A DNA stretch of 64,000 nt from Ferrigenium straubiae (GCA_019449655.1 JAHQXD010000001.1:325194-389193); one strand, 5' to 3'; shown: positions 1 through 9,736, numbered from the stretch's first letter. The notes: generated by a model not told the origin, from the letters alone. Translations and numbers: made by a program.

Positions 1-777
1 GTTGAAATACTCGCCTTCTTCCGACGGGGCAGGTTGCGGCGTGAGCCCAAGTTCTACAATGGAAAGCGTCCCATCGCCCTTGTTCAACTGGATATGCGTG
101 CCGCGCGGGTTGTTGGGGTCGCCCGGCACTCCATCCGTCAGCGCGTATTGAGCGTAGAAGCCTTTATCCTGCGAGGTGTATTTTAAACGGAGCGCCAATG
201 CTCCCACAGGGAAGATAGGCGGAGCATTCATGCCAGACTGCCCCAAATCATTCGCCATGCCATAAGGGGTCTGGGTAAACACAGCGGAGGTATCGTTGAC
301 GTAGAACTCGGAATCTATCGCATACAGGCCGAACAGTACGGACAGGCTTTCATCATAGAAACCCTTTTGAATCCAGGCCTGAAAAAACTGTGCCGTGTTA
401 TTCGCCTCGATGTTGTCCACGATAACGAAACTATCGACATAATCCCGGTTAAATTTGCTACCGAGTTGGCTGTGATATTGGACGTAAGCAGTAGTGGATT
501 TCCATCCCAACAGCTTTTCCAGGTCCATCTTGACCCTGGCTTCTGTGTTGCCCATCCATACCGTGCCCCGCTTGATCCCGCCGGATAGATTGGAAAGAAC
601 ATCGCTCTTGTGGGTAAAGCCTAGCTCAATTCCTTTGTTATAAAGGTTGGAGCGCACGCCCCCCCAATCACCGGTAAGCGTCTCCGTATTCCAGTCTGGC
701 CCCTTCTCTTCTGCGGCCACAACAGAACCGATGCAACCAATGGCTATAGCCAAGGTAAAAACATATTGAAGAATCAT
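1..777 (-). CDS. OprB-like carbohydrate-selective porin (3' end outside window)
   Basis: An open frame runs from ATG at 777 to the window edge: 259 codons with no stop. Residues 1-22 form a signal peptide (MILQYVFTLAIAIGCIGSVVAA). The mature start contains DWNTETLTGDWGGVRSNL followed by YNKGIELGFTHKSDV, the N-terminal pattern of OprB-family outer-membrane porins, and alternating aromatic/polar beta-strand segments follow. OprB proteins are beta-barrel porins, usually 400-450 residues, so a bit over half is visible. The substrate cannot be told from this fragment. The ribosome-binding site is a run of nine G (see separate entry). Confidence 0.72.
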   Translation of the reverse strand, partial: MILQYVFTLAIAIGCIGSVVAAEEKGPDWNTETLTGDWGGVRSNLYNKGIELGFTHKSDVLSNLSGGIKRGTVWMGNTEARVKMDLEKLLGWKSTTAYVQYHSQLGSKFNRDYVDSFVIVDNIEANNTAQFFQAWIQKGFYDESLSVLFGLYAIDSEFYVNDTSAVFTQTPYGMANDLGQSGMNAPPIFPVGALALRLKYTSQDKGFYAQYALTDGVPGDPNNPRGTHIQLNKGDGTLSIVELGLTPQPAPSEEGEYFN

Positions 778-778
778 T

Positions 779-793
779 CCCCCCCCCTTTTTT
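779..793 (-). promoter_or_regulatory. A6-G9 homopolymer tract forming the ribosome-binding site of the porin gene
   Basis: On the minus strand the ATG at 777 is preceded by a run of A, then nine consecutive G, then GA. The G run takes the place of the Shine-Dalgarno sequence. Homopolymers of this length are prone to slippage, so the tract could change spacing and translation of the outer-membrane protein; that role is inferred. Confidence 0.5.
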
Positions 794-922
794 ATTATCA
801 CAGCGACACTGTCCGTCTGTTGAAAGCTAGCCACTACACAGAACAACATCCTCTAGCCAAAGTCGCACAATTCCTTCCCAAAAATGCACGACTTGGCTGA
901 CAAGACAACCTACCCTTAAACG

Positions 923-1348
923 TTACCTAAATCGAACCGGGAACGAGCCCCCGGCCTGATCGGCACACACTCCCGCTGGCTTGGTGTTGAATTTCCATAC
1001 CAAGCGGCACGAGACTTCATGTCCATCTGCGGATCTGGCAATCGTCTCAATGGAGTAAACCACATGTTCGGTATCGAGACCGGAAAAGATTCGATCCCAG
1101 TGCTTCGGATTGACGCCATAGTAGCGCTTGCGCAGTTCCGCCAGATTGGTCTGTCGATCGACGGCAAAGCCGCGAGCCTCATAACGGCGATCCGGCGCTT
1201 CCAGCACAAGGAGATTGCCTTCCCCACGATCATGCACCAATTCGCCACCAACAAACGGTGCACTGCCTTGTTTGTCCAACGGGTGAGTTGGGCTGGCGCA
1301 ACCTGTAAACATCAAGATTGCCAGTATGCTCAAGTAATATTTGCTCAT
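923..1348 (-). CDS. small predicted lipoprotein, unknown function
   Basis: 141 residues. The start at 1348 is chosen because AAGGAA lies a few bases upstream; an ATG five codons further upstream overlaps that ribosome-binding site. The N-terminus MSKYYLSILAILMFTGCAS is a lipoprotein signal with the lipobox FTGC, so the mature protein begins at a lipid-modified Cys. The remainder is soluble, with no family I can name. It has two further Cys (in EVSCRLVW and AGVCADQ) that could form a disulfide in the periplasm. It lies between the porin gene and the metal-efflux operon, all on the minus strand. Confidence 0.7.
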   Translation of the reverse strand: MSKYYLSILAILMFTGCASPTHPLDKQGSAPFVGGELVHDRGEGNLLVLEAPDRRYEARGFAVDRQTNLAELRKRYYGVNPKHWDRIFSGLDTEHVVYSIETIARSADGHEVSCRLVWKFNTKPAGVCADQAGGSFPVRFR

Positions 1349-1448
1349 GGTAATTCCTTTCATTAAAAAGTTGAAGCTGCTTGATTTATATCAAGCGCTC
1401 GAAAAGCAACACAGCCGGTGATTTCCTCATGCCGCAAGTTCATCTGAT

Positions 1449-1757
1449 TCATAACGCCCCCTGTTTTTCAACCGTAGTCACCTGATAGATGCCGCGCCCG
1501 GTCAGACCGCAGTCGGCGGCTCGCAACGCCTGCAAGACATCGTCCACATCCTCGTCCTTGAGCAGAATGTCCACACGAACGTACGGCGTATAGCCGATCA
1601 CGCGGTCGCGCGCGGAAAGCGCCGGGTCATATTCATCCTGAGGGCTGTGCCCCTCGACCTGGATGAAGGTAAATCCGGTTACCTGCTCAAGGCTGTGCAG
1701 CGTATCCGCAAGCGCACGCTGAATATCGGCATGCACGATCAACGTAAGATTTTTCAT
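1449..1757 (-). CDS. PII-like DUF3240 protein linked to heavy-metal RND efflux
   Basis: 102 residues. The beta-alpha-beta pattern (KNLTLIVHADIQRALADTL at the start, GRGIYQVTTVEKQGAL at the end) fits the DUF3240 family, small PII-like proteins found beside czcA/cusA genes and presumed to sense metal or modulate the pump. The ATG overlaps the czcA stop as ATGA, so translation is probably coupled and it is the last gene of the czcC-czcA unit. The family assignment comes from memory of its length, context and ends; the molecular role is not established. Confidence 0.7.
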   Translation of the reverse strand: MKNLTLIVHADIQRALADTLHSLEQVTGFTFIQVEGHSPQDEYDPALSARDRVIGYTPYVRVDILLKDEDVDDVLQALRAADCGLTGRGIYQVTTVEKQGAL

Positions 1758-4700
1758 AGGGGGCTCCTTTGGGGATTCCTGATGCGCAGCTCGGCACGTG
1801 TCTCGATCCAGGCGTAGAGTGTGGGCAACAGCACCAGCGTAAGCAGCGTGGAGGTGAATAGCCCGCCGATCACCACCACGGCCAGTGGCCGCTGTAGCTC
1901 GGAGCCGGGGCCGGTGGCGAGCAGCATCGGCACGAGGCCGAGGCTGGCAATGAGCGCCGTCATCAGCACCGGCCGCAGTCGGCGCTCCGCACCTTCCTGC
2001 ACCGCTTGCAGCACCGTGCGTCCAGTTTCGCGCAACTGATTGATATAGGCCACCATCACTACACCGTTGAGCACCGCCACGCCAAACAGCGTGATGAAGC
2101 CCACCGATGCCGGCACCGATAGATAAAGCCCGGAGAGGTAGAGACTCACCACCCCGCCGATCAGGGCGAACGGGATATTCAGGATAATCAAACCCGCTTG
2201 GCGAACTGACCGGAAGGTCGAAAACAGCATGAAGAAAATCAGCGCAATCGATACCGGCACGACCACCGCCAGGCGTTGCGCCGCGCGCTGCTGGTTCTCG
2301 AACTGACCGCCGTAGTCGATGTGGTAGCCTTCGGGCAGTTTTACCTCACGTTCGATGGCGGCCTTCAGTTCCTCGACGAAGCCTACGACATCGCGCCCCT
2401 CGACGTTGGTGCGCACGGCGACCAGCCGCCGCGCCGATTCGCGCTGGATCAGCACCGGGCCGTCAACTTCGCTCACCTTGGCGACTTCTCCGAGCGGCAC
2501 CAGCGCGCCACCCGCGGTCTTGATGAGGAGTTCCTTGATTGCTGCGGACGAGGCGCGCGCGGCTTCCGGGTAGCGCACCAGCACGCCGAAGCGACGGCTA
2601 CCTTCGATGATCTCGGTCACCACCTTGCCGCCGACCGCGGATTCGACCACGGCGTTCACATCCTCGTTGTTGAGACCGTAACGTGCGAGTTTTGCCGAGT
2701 CGATGGCGACCGTGAGGTAACCTTGCCCGGAAAGGCGCGCACGGAATATGTCGCTCGCGCCTCGGGTGCGCTGGACGATTGCCTCGATCTTGCCGGACAA
2801 TTCCTCAAGCACGGCGAAATCTTCGCCGAAGAGCTTGATGGCGACATCGGCACGTACCCCGGACAGCATTTCGGAGACGCGCATGTCGATCGGCTGGCTG
2901 AAACCCGCCTCGACGCCCAGCGCCTCGAAGGGTTCGAGTTTCTCGCGCAGCTTCTCCTGGAAGGCTTCGAGCCCGTAGCCCCAATCCTCGCGCGGCTTGG
3001 TCTGCAGGAAGCAGTCGGTCTGGTAGAAACCCATCGGGTCGAGCCGCAATTCGTCGGCCCCGCTACGGCAGATCATGCCGGTGACCTCGGGAATTTCCAG
3101 GATCGCCTTCTGGATCGGCTTGTCCAGCGCGAGCGAAGCCTCGAGCGATATGTCCGAGGATTTTTCCAGGTTCACCACCGTTTTTCCCTCGTCCATCGCC
3201 GGCATGAACTCCTTGCCGATAAGGGGGAACAACGACCCAGCCGCTACGAGCAGCAAAATCGCCCCGAGCACGGCGGACTTGCGATATTCAAGCGCCCAGC
3301 GCATCACCGGCAGGTACACGCGCTTGATCGCCGCCAGCATGCGATCTTCGCCATGCGCGCCGGAGCGCATGAGGAAACTCGCCAGCACCGGGATTACGCT
3401 GAGCGACAGCAGTAACGACCCCATCAGCGCGAACACGATGGTCAGCGCCAGCGGTCCGAACATGCGGCCTTCAAGTCCGGTAAGCGAGAACAGCGGCAGG
3501 AACACGATGACGATGATCAGGATGCCGGACAGCACCGGGGTGGAAACCTCGGCCGCGGCGCGATAGACCAGATGCAAGCGGCTCACCCCCTTGGGTGCAT
3601 GCGCGAGTTGGGCGTGGATGTTCTCCACCACCACCACGGCAGCATCCACCAGGATGCCGATGGCGATGGCAAGCCCTCCGAGCGACATCAGGTTGGCGCT
3701 GACGCCGAACAGGTTCATCAGGATGAAGGTGGACAGCACCGTCAAAGGCAGGATCAGCGCCACGGTGAGCGCCGCACGCAGATTGCCGAGCAGCACGATC
3801 AGCACCAGGATCACCAGTATTACCGCCTCGCCGAGCGCCTTCTCCACCGTGAGCACGGCAGCGTTGATGAGGTCGGTGCGGTCATAGTATGGTTCGATGG
3901 TGACGCCCTTCGGGAGCGTGGGCGTAAGGCGTGCGAGTTCCTGCTTGACGGCCTCTGCCACGGTGCGGCTGTTGGCGCCGACGCGCAGCAGCGCGAGGCC
4001 GGTTACGATCTCGCCTTCGCTGTCCGCCGTGACACCGCCGTAACGCACCAGCGATCCCTCCGCGACCTGTGCGACATCGCCGATGCGCAACGGCACGCCG
4101 CCGCGCGTCACCACGGTGATGCGGCGGATGTCGTCTGCATCCCTGAGCTGCCCGACAGTGCGCACCAGCAGCATCTTGTCCTCGCGGTTGACGCGGTCGC
4201 CGCCGGCATTGCGGTTGTTGCGCCCGATAGCGCGCTCCAGATCGTCGATGGCCAAACCCTGAGCGGCGAGTTTGCCCGGGTCTGGGCGCACCTCGAAGGC
4301 GCGCACCAGGCCGCCCATCGAGTTCACGTCGGCCACTCCGTCCACGGCGCGCAGCTGTGGGCGGATCACCCAGTCCTGGATGCTGCGCAGTTCGCTGCTC
4401 GAATAGCCTTCGCCCCTGACGCGGTACATGTAGATGTCGCTCAAGGGGGTGGCTATCGGCGCGAGCACCACTTCGGCGTCCTGGGGCAGCGCGCCCTTGG
4501 CCTGGTTCAGGCGCTCCGCGACCTGCTGGCGCGCCCAATAGATGTCGGTGCCGTCCTCGAAATCGATGACGATGTTGGATATTGCGTACTTGGTGGTCGA
4601 ACGTAGGAGTTTCAGGCGCGGGATGCCCTGCATCTCCATCTCGATCGGGAAGGCAATGCGCGATTCAACCTCGGTCGGCGCAAGACCCGGCGCCTTGACG

Positions 4701-4849
4701 AGCACCTGTACTTGCGGCGGCGAAATGTCGGGGAAGGCGTCGATGGGCAGCGTGCGGAACGCCCACAGGCCGCCGGCAACCACCGCGACGGCGATGATCA
4801 GCATCATCAGGCGCTGGATCAGCGCGAATCGGATGAGCGCGGCGATCAT
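1754..4849 (-). CDS. czcA: heavy-metal efflux RND transporter, CzcA/CusA family
   Basis: 1031 residues, normal for inner-membrane HME-RND proton/metal antiporters that drive divalent or monovalent heavy metals out through a tripartite complex. The N-terminal helix is followed by LPIDAFPDISPPQVQV, a hallmark of the family; a large periplasmic part contains MRVSEMLSGVRADVAIKLFG. Membrane helix 4 reads AIAIGILVDAAVVVVEN, the CusA-like version in which the first acidic residue of the Czc-type DFG..VD motif is absent. The Met triad of CusA is not clearly conserved, so the metal is unclear (Co/Zn/Cd versus Cu/Ag). The ATG at 4849 was chosen over an upstream in-frame ATG (4921) because it gives the family's normal start and overlaps the czcC stop. 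No membrane-fusion (czcB) gene is adjacent. Confidence 0.9.
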   Translation of the reverse strand: MIAALIRFALIQRLMMLIIAVAVVAGGLWAFRTLPIDAFPDISPPQVQVLVKAPGLAPTEVESRIAFPIEMEMQGIPRLKLLRSTTKYAISNIVIDFEDGTDIYWARQQVAERLNQAKGALPQDAEVVLAPIATPLSDIYMYRVRGEGYSSSELRSIQDWVIRPQLRAVDGVADVNSMGGLVRAFEVRPDPGKLAAQGLAIDDLERAIGRNNRNAGGDRVNREDKMLLVRTVGQLRDADDIRRITVVTRGGVPLRIGDVAQVAEGSLVRYGGVTADSEGEIVTGLALLRVGANSRTVAEAVKQELARLTPTLPKGVTIEPYYDRTDLINAAVLTVEKALGEAVILVILVLIVLLGNLRAALTVALILPLTVLSTFILMNLFGVSANLMSLGGLAIAIGILVDAAVVVVENIHAQLAHAPKGVSRLHLVYRAAAEVSTPVLSGILIIVIVFLPLFSLTGLEGRMFGPLALTIVFALMGSLLLSLSVIPVLASFLMRSGAHGEDRMLAAIKRVYLPVMRWALEYRKSAVLGAILLLVAAGSLFPLIGKEFMPAMDEGKTVVNLEKSSDISLEASLALDKPIQKAILEIPEVTGMICRSGADELRLDPMGFYQTDCFLQTKPREDWGYGLEAFQEKLREKLEPFEALGVEAGFSQPIDMRVSEMLSGVRADVAIKLFGEDFAVLEELSGKIEAIVQRTRGASDIFRARLSGQGYLTVAIDSAKLARYGLNNEDVNAVVESAVGGKVVTEIIEGSRRFGVLVRYPEAARASSAAIKELLIKTAGGALVPLGEVAKVSEVDGPVLIQRESARRLVAVRTNVEGRDVVGFVEELKAAIEREVKLPEGYHIDYGGQFENQQRAAQRLAVVVPVSIALIFFMLFSTFRSVRQAGLIILNIPFALIGGVVSLYLSGLYLSVPASVGFITLFGVAVLNGVVMVAYINQLRETGRTVLQAVQEGAERRLRPVLMTALIASLGLVPMLLATGPGSELQRPLAVVVIGGLFTSTLLTLVLLPTLYAWIETRAELRIRNPQRSPL

Positions 4850-6174
4850 GGCTGAACCTCCTGCCCGCCGACGATGGACAATCCGGCAGCAAGCCGCAGA
4901 TCGACCGAGGCCAGCGCGCATGCCTGCAACAACTCCTGATAACGGGCACGGGCATCGAAGTAGGCGTTGTTCGCGTCCACCAGCGCAAGGACGTTGGACT
5001 CGCCTGCGGCAAAACTGCGGCGCGTAAGTTCAAAGATTTTGCGTGCGGGTTCAATCAGGTTCGCGTTCACCTGCTCGGTCTGGTTCTGCAGGCGGAGCAG
5101 TTGCGCGTATGCCTGCTCCAGACGCGTCCTGGCGTCCCGAACCAGCGCCTCGTAACGCGCACGGCTTGCCTCGGCCTCGGCCCTGGCCTTGCCTTCCAAA
5201 GCGCGATTCCGGTTCAGGATCGGAATCTCCATGCCGACGCCTATTCCCGTTACGTTGATCGTTGCGCCGTTGTTGAAATCCCGGTCACGGAACAGTTTCA
5301 ATACGGGATCCGGATAACGCTGCGATTCGGCCACTTCGATTCCCTCCCTCGCTGCCTCCGTCTCATGGCGCGCCGCCTCGATGGCGGGATGGCGATCGAG
5401 TTCATGAGCGAAGGCTTCGAACGAAGCTGGACGAGCTGGAAGAGTCAGCAGAGTGGTCTCGGCAGCGGCTCCGTCCGCAAGGCCAAGCAGATTCTTGAAC
5501 CCGATGCGGGCATTCTCATAGTCGCGCTCGGCCAGGATGGCTCCCTGACGGGCATCCTCGCGCATGATTGCGAGCCGCCCCAGTTCAAGCGGCGACAGAT
5601 AGCGTTTCAGGCGATCTCCATAGGCTGTTATCTGGCCTGCTGCGAAATTATTGGTAAATTCCAGGCGCTCTTTGGCTAGTTGGCGTTTCGCTGCGGCAAA
5701 CTGCACCGCATGAAAGACGTTGGCCGCTTCATGTTCCAGCAACAGAGACTGGGCCTGGCGGTTAGCTCGCGCTGCCGAAAGGCCTGACTCGGCTGCGGCA
5801 CGTTGACGTGAAATTCGCCGGAACGGAAGCGGCTGGGAGAGTGCCAACTGTGCGAGACCTGTTCCTCCTTGTCCGCTCAATTGCCCGATTCTGTTATCAG
5901 CACGCAGGTCGATGCTTGGATTTGGCCAAGCTCCCGCCTGGGTCAATTCCTCCTGGCGCATATCTACTGCGGCGTCGGACTGCCGGCGCTCCGGCGCCAC
6001 TTCCAGCACGCGACGGGTTGCCGATTCAAGCGTCCAGACTTTGGTATTTCTTGCTGGCTCCGACAAGGTGTCAGCCTTAATGGAATCAACAGGTGCCGTG
6101 GCGATGGTTGTTTGTGCAATAACGGGGATGGAATACAGTGCCGCCATTCCCAGCGGCAATAACAATCTAAGCAT
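4846..6174 (-). CDS. czcC: outer-membrane efflux protein, CzcC/TolC family
   Basis: 442 residues. The start at 6174 has GGAG six bases upstream and gives the signal peptide MLRLLLPLGMAALYSIPVIA. Two repeats of long helices with strands fit the outer-membrane-factor fold; AGAWPNPSIDLRADNRIGQL and GVGMEIPILNRNRALEGKA are typical of CzcC proteins. It would form the outer-membrane exit duct for the CzcA pump. It overlaps czcA by 4 bases, so the usual czcB gene between czcC and czcA is missing. Confidence 0.88.
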   Translation of the reverse strand: MLRLLLPLGMAALYSIPVIAQTTIATAPVDSIKADTLSEPARNTKVWTLESATRRVLEVAPERRQSDAAVDMRQEELTQAGAWPNPSIDLRADNRIGQLSGQGGTGLAQLALSQPLPFRRISRQRAAAESGLSAARANRQAQSLLLEHEAANVFHAVQFAAAKRQLAKERLEFTNNFAAGQITAYGDRLKRYLSPLELGRLAIMREDARQGAILAERDYENARIGFKNLLGLADGAAAETTLLTLPARPASFEAFAHELDRHPAIEAARHETEAAREGIEVAESQRYPDPVLKLFRDRDFNNGATINVTGIGVGMEIPILNRNRALEGKARAEAEASRARYEALVRDARTRLEQAYAQLLRLQNQTEQVNANLIEPARKIFELTRRSFAAGESNVLALVDANNAYFDARARYQELLQACALASVDLRLAAGLSIVGGQEVQP

Positions 6175-6262
6175 CGGATTCTCCAGACGCAACTACGTTT
6201 GAATTTGGCGAGGCCTAGTGTCGCTGATTGCGAAAAAACGATACTGGAAGAACCTCGCCGGA

Positions 6263-6616
6263 TCAGGCGAGAGTTGCTCTGGGTGGGTGCTCGATGAGAT
6301 GTGGTGGTGCCGAGACGAAAGTACCGGCTGGAGTTGTAAACCGGAGGCTGTATCCTGACAGCGGCATTACGCTAACGATACCCGGCAGAATGGAGGAGAA
6401 GCTAGGGTGTGCATGGTCGTGGTTGTGCGTCTTGCCTGCATCATCTGCACCGGGCGGCGGTGTGTCGTGGTCATCGCCATGTTCGTGGTTATGGTGTCCG
6501 ATATGTGAAGCATGCCCCTGCTTCTGTTCCAAAGCATCACAAATGCCTACTGATGCTGCATAGGCGGCATTCAGCGAGAGCACGATAGTAAGAAGAAACA
6601 GAAGGCAAGTACGCAT
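6263..6616 (-). CDS. czcI: CzcI-like small periplasmic His-rich protein
   Basis: 117 residues with signal peptide MRTCLLFLLTIVLSLNAAYA. The middle is rich in His and Asp (HASHIGHHNHEHGDDHD and HNHDHAHP), which can bind metal ions. Such proteins precede czcC in czcICBA operons, where CzcI is thought to modulate expression or buffer metal in the periplasm. It lies 88 bases upstream of czcC on the same strand. The family call rests on size, signal peptide, His clusters and position. Confidence 0.7.
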   Translation of the reverse strand: MRTCLLFLLTIVLSLNAAYAASVGICDALEQKQGHASHIGHHNHEHGDDHDTPPPGADDAGKTHNHDHAHPSFSSILPGIVSVMPLSGYSLRFTTPAGTFVSAPPHLIEHPPRATLA

Positions 6617-6692
6617 GGCGGCGGACTATACCACTAATAGTGACGCATTGTTGCGGTTGTCAGCGTCTGCCATTGCAGCATTGAAATGCTGC

Positions 6693-8480
6693 TTAGTACC
6701 CCAGCGCCCGCGCACCCTGGTAGAACGCGAAGCTTGCCAGCCAGGCGAGGGCCAGCGACCAGCCGATGGAGAACAGGGTGAAGCCCATGTTCTTGGATTC
6801 GCTGCGCAGCGTGGCGATGGCCGAGATGCACGGCATGTAGATCAGGGTGAACAGCATGAAGCTGTAGGCCTGCACCCAGTCCAGTTGCTGCCCCAGCACG
6901 TTGCTCAGCGCTGTGCCGCTCAGGCCGTAGATCACCGCGAGCGCACCGATGACGATTTCCTTGGCGACGAAGCCGAAGAGCAGCGCGATGGTGAGCTGTT
7001 CGTTGATGCCGATCGGTGCGAAGATAGGTTGCAGGAAGCCGCCGATCATGCCGGCCAGCGTGTCGCTGCTGGCGGGCGCGGCGGACGGCGGCAGGTGGGT
7101 TAGCAGCCAGATCAGCACGACGCCGGCGATGATGAACTTGGTGGCGCGGCGCAGGAAGTGCTGGATTTCCAGCCAGCCGCGCATGACGATCTGGTAGGCA
7201 GTGGGGAATCGGTACGGTGGCAGTTCCAGCACGAACGGTTCGCTGCTCTGGAACTTGCTCTTGAACAGCAGTGCGGTGAGGATCGCGGCGACGAAGCTGA
7301 ACAGGTACAAGCTGAACAAGACGATCGGCGCGTTCCTGGGTGAGAACAGCGCGGCGGTGATGAACGCGAACACCTGCAGGCGCGCCGAGCACAGCGAGAA
7401 CGGAATCACCAGCATGGTGAGCAGGCGCATCGCGCGCGAGCGCATCACGCGGGTGCCCATCAGCGCGGGCACGTTGCAGCCGAAGCCCATCAGCAGCATG
7501 ACGAAGCCGCGCCCGTCCAGCCCGAGGCGCGCCATCAGCGCATCCATCAGGAATGCGGCGCGCGACAGGTAGCCGCTGTCTTCCACCATCGCCATGAACA
7601 GGAAGAACAGCACGATGACCGGCACGAAGGCGGCGACGGTGGCGACGCCGTTGTAGATGCCATCGAGCAGCAGCCCTTGCACGGCTTGCGGCAGCCCGCC
7701 CAGCAGCGGTGCGAGCGCGGCCTCGCGCAGCCAGGTGAACAGCGCGGCGACGCCGTTTTGCAGCGGCTGTCCGAGCAGGAAGATACCCTGAAACAGCAGG
7801 TACATGATGGCGAAGAAGATCGGCAGCCCCAGCCACGGGTGCAGCATCACGCGGTCGAGTTTCTCGGTGAGGTTTTCCGGCAGTTGCGCCGGGATTTGTA
7901 CGGCATGCTTGAGCACGCGCGCCATTTCCGCTTCGATATGCACGTCCTGCTCGAGCTTGCTGCGCAGTTGTTCGGCCATGCCGGGCGTGGGATAGCGCAG
8001 CGCCTTGGTGATCGCCTGCAGGGCTTCCGGGTAGCCGTTGCCGTATTTGCCGCTGAGCAGGAACACTGGCACGCCCAGCAGATCGGACATTTTTCGGCCG
8101 TCGATGGTGATGCCGTATTTTTTGGCTTCGTCCGCCATGTTGAGCAGCACCACCATGTTCATGTTGAGCTGCTTGAGCTGCAGCAGCAGGCTCATCTGGC
8201 GCTCGATCTGCGTGGCGTTGAGGATGACCAGCGCGAGATCCGGCACGTTGTCGTGCAGGAAGTGGCGCACCACCTGCTCGTCGTCCGAGAAGCCGTGCAG
8301 GTCGTAGATGCCGGGCAGGTCGATGACTTCCACCATGTCGCTGCCCAGCAGGATCTTGCCGCTGAGCAGTTCGACGGTGATGCCCGGCCAGTTGCCGACG
8401 CGCGCCGCGCCCCCGGTCAGGCGGTTGAATAGGGTGGACTTGCCGGTGTTGGGCATGCCGAGCAACGCGACGCGCTTCAT
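6693..8480 (-). CDS. feoB: ferrous iron transporter FeoB
   Basis: 595 residues. An N-terminal GTPase domain shows G1 GMPNTGKST (residues 8-16), G3 DLPGIYDL and G4 NMAD, and the C-terminal permease has two gate segments (GFGCNVPALMGTRVM and FSLCSARLQVFAF). It imports Fe(II) across the inner membrane, powered or gated by GTP hydrolysis. It is shorter than the roughly 770-residue enterobacterial form. The start at 8480 overlaps the feoA stop (ATGA), so the two are co-translated. Confidence 0.95.
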   Translation of the reverse strand: MKRVALLGMPNTGKSTLFNRLTGGAARVGNWPGITVELLSGKILLGSDMVEVIDLPGIYDLHGFSDDEQVVRHFLHDNVPDLALVILNATQIERQMSLLLQLKQLNMNMVVLLNMADEAKKYGITIDGRKMSDLLGVPVFLLSGKYGNGYPEALQAITKALRYPTPGMAEQLRSKLEQDVHIEAEMARVLKHAVQIPAQLPENLTEKLDRVMLHPWLGLPIFFAIMYLLFQGIFLLGQPLQNGVAALFTWLREAALAPLLGGLPQAVQGLLLDGIYNGVATVAAFVPVIVLFFLFMAMVEDSGYLSRAAFLMDALMARLGLDGRGFVMLLMGFGCNVPALMGTRVMRSRAMRLLTMLVIPFSLCSARLQVFAFITAALFSPRNAPIVLFSLYLFSFVAAILTALLFKSKFQSSEPFVLELPPYRFPTAYQIVMRGWLEIQHFLRRATKFIIAGVVLIWLLTHLPPSAAPASSDTLAGMIGGFLQPIFAPIGINEQLTIALLFGFVAKEIVIGALAVIYGLSGTALSNVLGQQLDWVQAYSFMLFTLIYMPCISAIATLRSESKNMGFTLFSIGWSLALAWLASFAFYQGARALGY

Positions 8481-8710
8481 ACCTTGCACACCGTGATCTT
8501 GGCGGCCTCGCTGCGCCGCAGCAGGATGTCGGTGGTGCCGATGCGCACCTGCAGGGGGCCGGAGAAGCTGGCCTTGCGGATCAGCTCGATCTGGTTGCCG
8601 CTGCGGAAGCCCAGCGCGAGCAGGCGCTGATGCAGGGCTTCTTCGGCGTGGATCGCGACGATGGTCGCGGACTCGCCGGGGTGCAGGGTGGCCAGGGTGG
8701 TCGAAGGCAT
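8477..8710 (-). CDS. feoA: ferrous iron transport protein FeoA
   Basis: 77 residues from [17 protein letters not shown]3-like FeoA domain with [20 protein letters not shown] and a C-terminal [13 protein letters not shown]. FeoA is a cytoplasmic partner of FeoB. In-frame ATGs at 8740 and 8758 would add 10 or 16 residues; none has a convincing Shine-Dalgarno, and the shortest form matches the family best. Divergent from dapA. Confidence 0.88.
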   Translation of the reverse strand: MPSTTLATLHPGESATIVAIHAEEALHQRLLALGFRSGNQIELIRKASFSGPLQVRIGTTDILLRRSEAAKITVCKV

Positions 8711-8832
8711 GGCAAAGGGTAAATTCAACAGTGGCGCCATTATTCCACAGGGGCGCATCTTTTGTCGCGCCGCCCTTTGGCGCGTTGCCGTATTGCGGTA
8801 GAATGCAGCACTTTATTTTGGTGGCAGGAAAA

Positions 8833-9711
8833 ATGATCAAGGGCAGTATCGTTGCAATCGTCACGCCGATGCACGAGGACGGCAGCCTCGACTTGGTGGC
8901 ATTCCGGGCATTGATTGATTTTCACATCGCGCAGGGGACGGACGGCATCGTGGTGGTCGGTACCACCGGCGAATCGCCCACCGTGGACGTGGCGGAACAT
9001 GAGCTGCTGATCGCCGAGGCGGTGAAGCACGCGGCCGGGCGCATTCCAGTCATCGCCGGAACCGGGGCGAACTCGACCCGGGAGGCGATCGAGCTGGCGG
9101 CGTTCGCGAAAAAGGCCGGCGCGGAGGCGTCGCTGACGGTGGTGCCCTATTACAACAAGCCGACCCAGGAAGGTCTGTACCAGCACTTCAGGACCATCGC
9201 CGAGGCGGTGGATATGCCGCACATCCTGTACAACGTGCCGGGACGCACTGTGGCGGACATGAGCAACGACACCGTGCTGCGCCTGGCGCAGATTTCCAAT
9301 ATCGTCGGCATCAAGGACGCGACCGGCAACATCGAGCGCGGCAGCGACCTGCTGCAGCGCGCGCCGGAAGGCTTTGCGGTATACAGCGGCGACGACGCCA
9401 GCACGCTGGCCTTGATGCTGCTCGGCGCGCACGGCACGATTTCGGTGACGGCGAACATCGCGCCGGGGCTGATGCACGAGATGTGTGCGGCGGCCCTGAA
9501 CGGCGAGGTTGCGAGGGCGCGCGAAATCAATTTCCGCTTGCTCGGCTTGCACCGCAACTTGTTCGTCGAGGCTAATCCGATCCCGGTGAAGTGGGCGGTG
9601 GCGCGCATGGGCAAGATGAAAAATGCGTTGCGCCTGCCGCTCACGCCCCTGTCGCAATCTGCGCACGGGGCGGTCGAGGTGGCGATGCGCCAGGCCGGCG
9701 CACTCAATTAA
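8833..9711 (+). CDS. dapA: 4-hydroxy-tetrahydrodipicolinate synthase
   Basis: 292 residues, the usual DapA length. It condenses pyruvate with aspartate semialdehyde in the diaminopimelate/lysine pathway in the cytoplasm. Visible motifs are GTTGESPT, the catalytic Tyr in [11 protein letters not shown] and the Schiff-base Lys in [11 protein letters not shown] at 8833 follows AGGAAAA. It is followed by bamC 25 bases downstream, the same dapA-bamC order as in enterobacteria. lysC, the first enzyme of the pathway, lies elsewhere in this window. Confidence 0.97.
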   Translation: MIKGSIVAIVTPMHEDGSLDLVAFRALIDFHIAQGTDGIVVVGTTGESPTVDVAEHELLIAEAVKHAAGRIPVIAGTGANSTREAIELAAFAKKAGAEASLTVVPYYNKPTQEGLYQHFRTIAEAVDMPHILYNVPGRTVADMSNDTVLRLAQISNIVGIKDATGNIERGSDLLQRAPEGFAVYSGDDASTLALMLLGAHGTISVTANIAPGLMHEMCAAALNGEVARAREINFRLLGLHRNLFVEANPIPVKWAVARMGKMKNALRLPLTPLSQSAHGAVEVAMRQAGALN

Positions 9712-9736
9712 TTGGCTGTATAGCAGGAGAGAAACA

